Positions 26,411-32,231 of a stretch of 32,231 nt of DNA are shown in pieces. The number at the start of each line of letters is the position of its first letter. The stretch's first letter is position 1. The stretch covers positions 1 to 32,231 of the forward strand of contig JAQGHR010000117.1 in assembly GCA_028291545.1 (NCBI GenBank), written 5' to 3'. Position numbers and translations under genes: made by a program. The DNA is from Planctomycetota bacterium. GTDB lineage: Bacteria > Planctomycetota > Planctomycetia > Isosphaerales > Isosphaeraceae. The notes under the pieces were generated by a model, which was not told the DNA's origin, made no database searches, and saw only the letters and a list, made by a program, of their open reading frames with translations.

Positions 26411-26683
26411 GGCGGACACTCCTTTTAAACCGAATCTCCCTGAACGAAGCGGCCGAAGGCCGTCCTGACGGGGTCGGACCTCGAATACTTTGCTTATCTG
26501 AGAACAATATAGCCTACTTCCGTCCAGAATGACGCCGAAGAAAGATTTGTGCCCGATCCGGCCAGACCAACCGCGTCCTCCCCATCCTGTTCGACCGCCT
26601 GGCCAAAATCGGCGAATCAGGCCCGAGAACGAGCACGGGGCTCGGTCCGGCACGGAACGAACGCCAGACTCAGGGAGAAACCG

Positions 26684-28141
26684 ATGTGCCATCGTCAGCG
26701 TCCCTTCATGGTTGGCGGGACCATGCTCATGCTGCTCGGCACCGCGCTCCTTTCGGCCCCGTCGCGGCCGTCGCGGGCCCAGCAGGGTCGGGGAGAACCC
26801 GCCCAGAACGGTCCGAAATCCATCGCCCTGAAGGTGGCGATCGACACCAAGCCGCCCGTCGCCGCCATTTCCGGGGCGCTCAAGAAGTTTCAGAACAAGG
26901 GCGGGGTCGGCTACACCGGGTTCGTCCAGCGGGCGATCTACACGCAGCTCCTGTCGCCCCAGTTCACGGCCAAGGCGAATCTCCCCAACGCCCTGGCCGC
27001 CGCGCCTCAGGATCTCCTCGGGCAGCTCAAACCGGTCGATGTCGAGAAGGCCGTCGCGCTGACGGCCACGGAGCTATCCGGCCTGCGCGTCCCGAACGGC
27101 CTCCAGGCGCATGCCGCCGAGCGCAACCTCAAGGCCGCCGAGATCCGCACCAAGCATGGCCTCGCCTTCGCGGCGAACAAGCCCCTGATGAACGCGTGGA
27201 CGAACGCCGTGCTGAGCCCGAAGCTGAGCAGGATGGACTGGCGAGATAAGGGCTGGGTCGCCCGGAATTCGGGCGTCCTCACCCCGGTTCGCAACCAATC
27301 CCTGCCCGAGAGCTGCGGCTGCTGCTGGGCGTTCGCCACGATCGCCGCGTACGAGGCGGCCCAGGCGCGGACCAATCTCGTCCGCTCCAGCGCCTCGGTC
27401 CAGAATGTCCTGGACTGCTTCGCCGCCAAGACGCATCCCACCAACGGCATCCCCTACGACTGCTCGGGCGGGTTCTGGGCCTTCGACCTGCTGATCAACT
27501 ACGGGGTCGGGCGCGACCGGGAGTACCCTTACACCGGCGTTCAGGGGGCGTGCAAGGACATTGCCAATCCGTTCTACCGCGCGCTGAACTGGGGCTACGT
27601 CAGCTCCACCGGCGAGATCCCCTCGCACGACGAGCTGAAGGCCGCACTCTGCGAGCATGGGCCGGTCGTGGCCGCCGTGTTCGCCGGAGATTTCGTGTTC
27701 GGGAGCCACGACGGCAGCCGGCCGATCAGCAGCTTCCCCAGCGGTCCCGGCCAGACCGGCCTGGAGGCCAACGGCAGCCGAACGCCGATCGACCACGCGA
27801 TCGTGATCGTCGGGTGGGACGACGACAAGAACGCCTGGATCATCAAGAATTCCTGGGGCACCGACTGGGGCGATCAAGGCTACGGCTATGTGGACTACGA
27901 CTCCAACAACGTCGGCTTCGCCGCCGCCTGGGTCTCGGTGAAGGACACCCGGATCGGCGGCGTCGCCTCGTCGCCCCCGCCCGCCCTCAATGCCGAGCCG
28001 CCGTTCGCCCCCAAGGACCCGAAGCCCCTGCCGCTGGACGCCGCTCCTCCACCTCCCCGAGTGGACGCCGTACCCCAGCCGAAGGCACCGGCAGGCCCGG
28101 GGGAGAAAGCGCCCGAGACGGCGGCACCGAAATCGCGGTAA
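26684..28141 (+). CDS. Exported papain-family (C1A) cysteine peptidase
   Basis: 485 residues from the ATG at 26684 (AGGGAG 6 nt before it). Signal peptide about 1-33 (MVGGTMLMLLGTALLSAP). Residues 40-185 form a pro-region of no recognised type. The catalytic domain (about 186-425) has oxyanion Q205 (VRNQS), nucleophile C214 (CGCCWAF), H371 (DHAIVIVGW) and N389 (IKNSWG), a complete set, with paired cysteines of the C1 fold. A Pro-rich tail follows (about 430-485, SSPPPALNAEPP, PPPPRVDAVPQP). It is probably an exported, self-activating peptidase that degrades protein outside the cytosol. The next gene may encode an inhibitor of it. Confidence 0.93.
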   Translation: MCHRQRPFMVGGTMLMLLGTALLSAPSRPSRAQQGRGEPAQNGPKSIALKVAIDTKPPVAAISGALKKFQNKGGVGYTGFVQRAIYTQLLSPQFTAKANLPNALAAAPQDLLGQLKPVDVEKAVALTATELSGLRVPNGLQAHAAERNLKAAEIRTKHGLAFAANKPLMNAWTNAVLSPKLSRMDWRDKGWVARNSGVLTPVRNQSLPESCGCCWAFATIAAYEAAQARTNLVRSSASVQNVLDCFAAKTHPTNGIPYDCSGGFWAFDLLINYGVGRDREYPYTGVQGACKDIANPFYRALNWGYVSSTGEIPSHDELKAALCEHGPVVAAVFAGDFVFGSHDGSRPISSFPSGPGQTGLEANGSRTPIDHAIVIVGWDDDKNAWIIKNSWGTDWGDQGYGYVDYDSNNVGFAAAWVSVKDTRIGGVASSPPPALNAEPPFAPKDPKPLPLDAAPPPPRVDAVPQPKAPAGPGEKAPETAAPKSR

Positions 28142-28173
28142 TCTTTGTCGTCTCGTCCCGCAACGCCTCGGGA

Positions 28174-28235
28174 CAGGCCCGACGCGCAAGCCAAGGTCAT
28201 CCTGATCAAGTACCTTCGCTTGCGCTTCAGGCTTG
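28174..28235. repeat. Imperfect inverted repeat of planctomycete type
   Basis: 28174-28196 and 28213-28235 are complementary at 19 of 23 positions, with a 16-nt spacer. The minus-strand copy reads CAAGCCTGAAGCGCAAGCG, a GC-rich intergenic motif that, from memory, recurs in planctomycete genomes and yields spurious peptides containing KPEAQAK. It lies between the cysteine peptidase gene and the next gene and may act as a terminator or mRNA stabiliser. Confidence 0.6.
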
Positions 28236-28262
28236 TGGATGAGAATTCCTGTGAGGCACACC

Positions 28263-28763
28263 ATGAGTCGTCGAAACGTCCTGGTGGCCCCGGCCATCGT
28301 GCTGGGGTTCTGGCTGGCGACGGATGCGCAACCCATGATTGGCGGTGAGCCCCCCGCGCGGCGGATCATCGTCCTGACGCCCGAGGGGAACAATCAGGAT
28401 GTGATGGTCCGTGCCGGCGACGAGCTGGTCCTGCAACTGCCTGCGCAGATGCCGCTCTGGTGGGCCGCCCTCGGCGACTTGCCCGGCCTTCGGCAGGTGG
28501 GCGACCCCACGTTCGTCAAGGAAGTCAAGGATGCCCAGCCCAAGGCGCTGGGGCGGTTCAAAGTGCAGGAGATTCATTACCGGGTCGAGGCCGCCCCCTC
28601 GGGAAAGGCCGTGGAATGGATGTACTGCAAGCTCGGCAAACCGGTCGAGAACGGGGTCAAGGTCACGCCGGGTCCACTCCTGAAACGGGACGAGATGCCC
28701 ACGAAACGCGGGACGCTCTTCCGCGTGAAGTTGATCGCGGAGTCTCCCAGGCCAAAATCGTGA
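28263..28763 (+). CDS. Small exported protein, possible chagasin-like inhibitor
   Basis: 166 residues from the ATG at 28263 (GAGG 8 nt upstream). An N-terminal signal peptide (NVLVAPAIVLGFWLATDA) is followed by a beta-rich domain. The line VRAGDELVLQLPAQMPLWW resembles the first strand and loop of chagasin-type (I42) inhibitors of papain-like enzymes. Further on, GRFKVQEIHYRVEAAPSG, WMYCKLGKPVE and TLFRVKLIAE fall in the order and spacing of the later chagasin strands. The diagnostic NPTTG loop is missing, so homology is unproven. Position 121 nt after a C1A peptidase gene fits an inhibitor or chaperone role. Otherwise it is a hypothetical exported protein. Confidence 0.7.
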   Translation: MSRRNVLVAPAIVLGFWLATDAQPMIGGEPPARRIIVLTPEGNNQDVMVRAGDELVLQLPAQMPLWWAALGDLPGLRQVGDPTFVKEVKDAQPKALGRFKVQEIHYRVEAAPSGKAVEWMYCKLGKPVENGVKVTPGPLLKRDEMPTKRGTLFRVKLIAESPRPKS

Positions 28764-28811
28764 CCGGCCGGTGGGGAAAGGCCGCGACGAATCAGAAAAT
28801 CACCCCGGATG

Positions 28812-29663
28812 CTACGGCTTTCTGACGCCTGCCGGATCGTCGGATGGAAGGTCGTCCGGCATGGGTTTATCGGGTTGAAGGTTGGGGGCGACATTCGGCT
28901 TCACCCCAGAATCGGGCACGACCTCGATGTACCCGCCGGTGATCCGCAGGCGGCTCGGCGCGGTCCCGCCATCGCCGGGAGTGTCGCCGTTCGGCCTGAC
29001 ATCCGCGGGCTTGTCGGGCGATTGGGCGGCTCGTTCGTGGATCAGCTTCTTGACCACCCTCTCGATCAGGGGCCGGGCCAGATCAAACGCCCAGCCGTAC
29101 CCGAACGAGGCGGCGACTTCCTCGGCGACGTTCATCAACGCGGGCAGGAGCAGTTGGGAATCGGGGAGAAGCCCGGCATTCCTCTTGATGAACTCGTCCA
29201 GCCTCTCCCTGATCCGGGCACGCAGGAGCTTGACCTTGCTCGCGTCGCCCCCCCAATGGGCCGCCAGGGCGCTGCTGTCCGGGTCGGACAGGATGGACTG
29301 AAGCTCCGGATCGGCCGCTACGGGATTGGCAGCCGGACCCGGCATCTGGGCGATCATCATCGCCCCGCCCGGCCCCTGCACCAGGTAATAGCCGCCCGTC
29401 GCCGGAGTCGCGACCCTGACGGGCTGGACCGCATTCACGGACATCGGGACATAATAAACCGCCGGAGCCACGGCGACCGCCGGTGTCGCGCCCTGGATGA
29501 GCGTTTGCCCCGACGACGCGGGTACGTAATAGATCACCCCGGTCGTCCGGATTCGCCCATGATGAGGCCCGCCCGCCAGGGCGGGGACACCCGAGACAAC
29601 ACCGAAGATCCCGGCCAGAAGGCTGCATCCGAGCGATCGGAAAGCGGGACATCCTCGTCTCAT
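28812..29663 (-). CDS. Exported HHG-leader protein of unknown function
   Basis: 283 residues; GAGGT lies 6 nt before the ATG. Signal peptide 1-30 (LGCSLLAGIFGVVSGVPALA), then GGPHHGR, matching the GHHHGQ that follows the signal of the MMQ-repeat protein. Residues 40-105 hold short repeats around YYVP (VIYYVPASSGQ, AVYYVPMSVNA, GYYLVQGPGG). Residues 110-240 are helical (LLRARIRERLDEFIKRNAGLLP, then RPLIERVVKKLIHERAAQ). The tail is Pro/Asp-rich. Function unknown. It converges with the candidate inhibitor gene (48 nt between stops). Confidence 0.78.
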   Translation of the reverse strand: MRRGCPAFRSLGCSLLAGIFGVVSGVPALAGGPHHGRIRTTGVIYYVPASSGQTLIQGATPAVAVAPAVYYVPMSVNAVQPVRVATPATGGYYLVQGPGGAMMIAQMPGPAANPVAADPELQSILSDPDSSALAAHWGGDASKVKLLRARIRERLDEFIKRNAGLLPDSQLLLPALMNVAEEVAASFGYGWAFDLARPLIERVVKKLIHERAAQSPDKPADVRPNGDTPGDGGTAPSRLRITGGYIEVVPDSGVKPNVAPNLQPDKPMPDDLPSDDPAGVRKP

Positions 29664-29952
29664 GGCGACCTCGCGTGTCAGGGATACGATTCGCTCCGAA
29701 GGAATTCTTCGGCTCTTACCGCCGGGCCAGGTTTCTTAACTTGGCCTAGCCTAATATACCATCGGTTGTGGATAGGCAAATTGTCGCGCCTTCCAAAGCG
29801 GCGATTTCTCCTGCCCAGCGATGGCCATACACCTGTCCCGGTGCGGGGGACGGTGTTTCCACGTTTCCATCCTGTTAGCATCTGATCCCACAGGTCATCC
29901 GGTTGCCGAGGATCAGGAGACGTGACCCGGCCGTCCCGACGAGTGCCGTCCG

Positions 29953-31926
29953 ATGCCCGACTGGTCCTATCCGACGTTTTTTCGCCCGCTCCTGTTCCGA
30001 CTCGCCCCGACGACGGCGCGGGACCTGGCGCTGCGGGCCATGGGGACGCTCGCGAGGCTGCCGCTGGGGTCGAGGGTGATCGACTTCATGGGTCACATGA
30101 ACCCGGATCGACGCCTCCAGCGACGCCGGCTTGGCATCCTGTTCCCCGGCGCGGTCGGGCTGGGGGTCGGCATCGACGCCGACGCGCAGGCCGCGCCGGC
30201 GTTCGAGCGGTTCGGCTTCGGTTTCCTGGAGCTTGGCCCGATCACGAGCGAGGCGTTTCGTGCCTCCGGGCCGGTGCTCCGCCGGGTCGATCGCGAGGAG
30301 ATCGAGCTTCCGGACCCTCCGGACAATCCAGGATCGGCCGCCCTGGCCAACCGGCTCGGCCGGGACGGGCCCCGTCGCATCCCGCTGGTGGTGAGGCTGG
30401 CCCCCCGGCCATGGGCGTCTGCGGCCGAGGCCGTCGAAGAGTGCCGCGCGACTGCGGGACGGCTGGCGCCGTTGGTCGATGCCTTCTCGCTTTCAATTCG
30501 CCCCCACGCTCTCGACGCTCCGGCTCCGCCCTCGCATTTGCGCGAGCTGCTGCGATCGGTCCGGGACGCCGCCCCGGGCCTCCCGATCTTGCTCTGCCTG
30601 CCCGGGGATCTCTCCGCGGAAACGGCCATCGCCTGGGCGGACGTCGTCAGGGACGAGGGCCTCGGTGGGTTGATCGTGGATGGGGGACTCCGAAGCGACG
30701 GAATTCGGCGGATGGGTCCGGCGTCGCGAGAGCCGGCGCGACTTCTGGTGAGGCGATTGCGGAACCATTGGTCCGACGCGACCCTGATCGCGTCGGGCGG
30801 CGTGCATGAGCCGATTGACGCGCTGCGCCTCCTCCAGGCGGGGGCGGATCTGGTGCAGATCGACAGCGGGCTGGTCTACGGCGGTCCCGGCCTGCCCAAG
30901 CGGATCAACGAGGCCGTGCTCTTCCTGGATCATGGGACGGATGTTCCCAACGCCGGGTCGGACGCGGAACGGCCGCCGAAAATGACGTGGTTCTGGGCGA
31001 TGTTGATGGGCCTGGGGATGCTCTTCGGGAGCCTGATGGCGCTGGTGATCGCGGCCACGCGTGTGGTGCTCCCGTACGATGAGTGGTTCGTCGGCATGAC
31101 GAGGAGCGAGCTGGCCGGGATCAACCCGCATCTGCTCGGCTTCATGACGCACGACCGGGTCACTCTGGCCGGCGTGATGTGTACGCTGGGCGTCCTCTAT
31201 TGCGGGCTCTCCGTCTTCGGCATCCGCCGAGGCCAGCACTGGGCAATGGTCACGGTGCTGGCGTCGGCGACGGTCGGATTCGGCAGCTTTTTCCTGTTCC
31301 TGGGATTCGGCTATCTGGACCCGATGCACGCCTTCGTCACGGGCGTCCTGTTCCAGTTCCTCGTCCTGGCCCTCCACTCCAACCTGGCGGTCGCCGAGGT
31401 TCCGGACCGGCCGTCCCTGTTCAACGACCGGGCCTGGCGGATGAGCCTCTGGGGGCAACTGCTCCTGATCGTCCAGGCGACCCTGTTCCTGATGGCCGGC
31501 GTGGTGATCGCGGTGGTCGGGATCACCGAGGTTTTCGTCCCCGAAGACCTGCATTTCATGCAGACTACGGCCGAATCCCTCCGCGTCGCCAGCCCCCGTC
31601 TGGTCCCTTTGGTCGCCCACGACCGGGCCACCCTGGGCGGGATGCTCGTCTGCTCGGGCCTGGGCTTCCTGCTATCGGCGCTGTGGGGGTATCGCCGCGG
31701 CGCGAGATGGCTGTGGTGGACGATCGCGCTGGCGAGCTTCCCGGGGTTCGCGGCCACCATCGCCGTCCACATGGTCGTGGGCTATCACGACCTGAAGCAC
31801 CTCGCCCCCGTTTTCCTCGGGGCCGGCCTGTTTGCCGTCTCGCTCGCGTTATCCTACCCGTTCCTCGCGGCGCGCGACCCGAGGACGGACGATGCCTGGT
31901 CGCGTCTCCGCGCATCGAGGGGATGA
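29953..31926 (+). CDS. Dihydroorotate-dehydrogenase-like domain fused to eight membrane helices
   Basis: 657 residues. Residues 1-330 follow the class 2 dihydroorotate dehydrogenase (PyrD) pattern: SYPTFFRPLLFRLAPTTARDLALRAM, FGFGFLELGPIT, and the FMN-phosphate end IASGGVHEPIDALRLLQAGADLVQIDSG in two parts (GGVHEP and AGADLVQ). Expected active-site residues are missing: the AGFDKNG loop is GIDADA (A76 in place of Lys), NxSSPNT is SLSIRPHA, and the KIAPD lysine is Cys in LLCLPGD. True dihydroorotate oxidation is therefore unlikely. Residues 345-645 form about eight hydrophobic helices as two similar halves (HDR at 400-402 and 556-558). It may be a flavin-binding membrane protein of new function. 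It could be misannotated as pyrD. Confidence 0.85.
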   Translation: MPDWSYPTFFRPLLFRLAPTTARDLALRAMGTLARLPLGSRVIDFMGHMNPDRRLQRRRLGILFPGAVGLGVGIDADAQAAPAFERFGFGFLELGPITSEAFRASGPVLRRVDREEIELPDPPDNPGSAALANRLGRDGPRRIPLVVRLAPRPWASAAEAVEECRATAGRLAPLVDAFSLSIRPHALDAPAPPSHLRELLRSVRDAAPGLPILLCLPGDLSAETAIAWADVVRDEGLGGLIVDGGLRSDGIRRMGPASREPARLLVRRLRNHWSDATLIASGGVHEPIDALRLLQAGADLVQIDSGLVYGGPGLPKRINEAVLFLDHGTDVPNAGSDAERPPKMTWFWAMLMGLGMLFGSLMALVIAATRVVLPYDEWFVGMTRSELAGINPHLLGFMTHDRVTLAGVMCTLGVLYCGLSVFGIRRGQHWAMVTVLASATVGFGSFFLFLGFGYLDPMHAFVTGVLFQFLVLALHSNLAVAEVPDRPSLFNDRAWRMSLWGQLLLIVQATLFLMAGVVIAVVGITEVFVPEDLHFMQTTAESLRVASPRLVPLVAHDRATLGGMLVCSGLGFLLSALWGYRRGARWLWWTIALASFPGFAATIAVHMVVGYHDLKHLAPVFLGAGLFAVSLALSYPFLAARDPRTDDAWSRLRASRG

Positions 31927-32087
31927 GGCCCGGCGCCGGTCGCGCCGAATTAAAATCCCGCGAGAGGAATCGAAACTCCCCCTCCGACACGTTCGAACGG
32001 CCGATCCCGGCGAACCGAACTCCCTTCCGCCAGGAAAACCATCGCGACGACGCGGCGATTCGATCGGGGAAACCGTCTATTGACAGC
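31927..32087. other. Short non-coding stretch after the fusion gene
   Basis: No gene, RNA or clear terminator seen before the palindrome that starts at about 32088. Together with that palindrome it makes a 305-bp gene-free end to the window. Confidence 0.5.
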
Positions 32088-32231
32088 AGCCTTGCCAACG
32101 AGACGATGCGAGGTTTTTCAGTGGGGCGGGCGTCCCTGCCCGCATACAAATGCCTTGAAGACTTGGCAGGCGGGCAGGGACGCCCGCCCCACTGAAAATC
32201 CTGGCTCAACCCCGGTCTCGTTGGCGAGGCT
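32088..32231. repeat. Large palindromic element running to the window edge
   Basis: Nested inverted repeats. The inner arms at 32115-32143 and 32170-32198 are exact complements over 29 bp (TTTTCAGTGGGGCGGGCG and so on) around a 26-nt loop. The outer arms at 32088-32104 and 32215-32231 match at 16 of 17 positions (AGCCTTGCCAACGAGAC). The element may continue beyond the window. The GGGGCGGGCGTCCC core resembles GTGGGACGCCCGCCCCAC in the kdpA-kdpB spacer, suggesting a dispersed repeat family (MITE or REP type). Confidence 0.85.

Noticed and set aside
29753..29779. TTGCCT and TATATT on the minus strand as promoter of the HHG-leader gene at 28812-29663
   Set aside because: The spacer is only 15 bp and the -35 is poor; not enough to list.

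Overview
The window is GC-rich bacterial DNA that most likely comes from a planctomycete, probably near the Isosphaeraceae. The reasons are a 1,234-residue exported protein with a dehydrogenase-like propeller, HEAT repeats and a C-terminal CxxCH haem domain (an architecture typical of the Planctomycetes-Verrucomicrobia group), several lineage-specific exported proteins of low complexity, and palindromic GC-rich intergenic repeats. The lineage is an inference; there is no rRNA gene in the window.

Layout. Positions 1-1349 (minus) hold two unrecognised genes and the first 14 codons of a third. Positions 1433-4950 hold a canonical xylose isomerase gene, xylA (minus), divergent from an exported alpha/beta-hydrolase of acetylxylan-esterase type. 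The large propeller-HEAT-haem protein (5173-8877) and an ALDH7-type aldehyde dehydrogenase (9057-10580) follow on the plus strand, separated by a palindromic repeat.

The centre, 22656 down to 11474 on the minus strand, is a complete but unusual Kdp potassium-uptake locus. In transcription order it encodes an NtrC/AlgB-type sigma-54 activator, a KinB-like membrane histidine kinase, two receiver-TPR response regulators, a 26-residue membrane miniprotein, KdpF (44 aa), KdpA, KdpB, KdpC and a KdpD that ends after its sensor and universal-stress domains with no kinase. A good -24/-12 (sigma-54) promoter candidate lies just before the kinase gene, and a dyad about 140 bp further upstream is placed as an enhancer would be. 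The reading proposed here is that the usual KdpD/KdpE pair has been replaced by a sigma-54-linked phosphorelay. Two very short genes (17541-17675 and 17697-17777) were found by direct translation.

Positions 22688-29663 carry a cytosolic esterase and then a run of exported proteins: a PKD-like protein, a thioredoxin-fold protein with a Pro/Ala/Gln-rich tail, a protein with Met-Met-Gln repeats, a papain-family cysteine peptidase, a small exported protein that may be a divergent chagasin-type inhibitor of that peptidase, and another HHG-leader protein. The window ends with a dihydroorotate-dehydrogenase-like domain that has lost key catalytic positions and is fused to an internally duplicated eight-helix membrane region (29953-31926), followed by a large palindrome that runs into the window edge.
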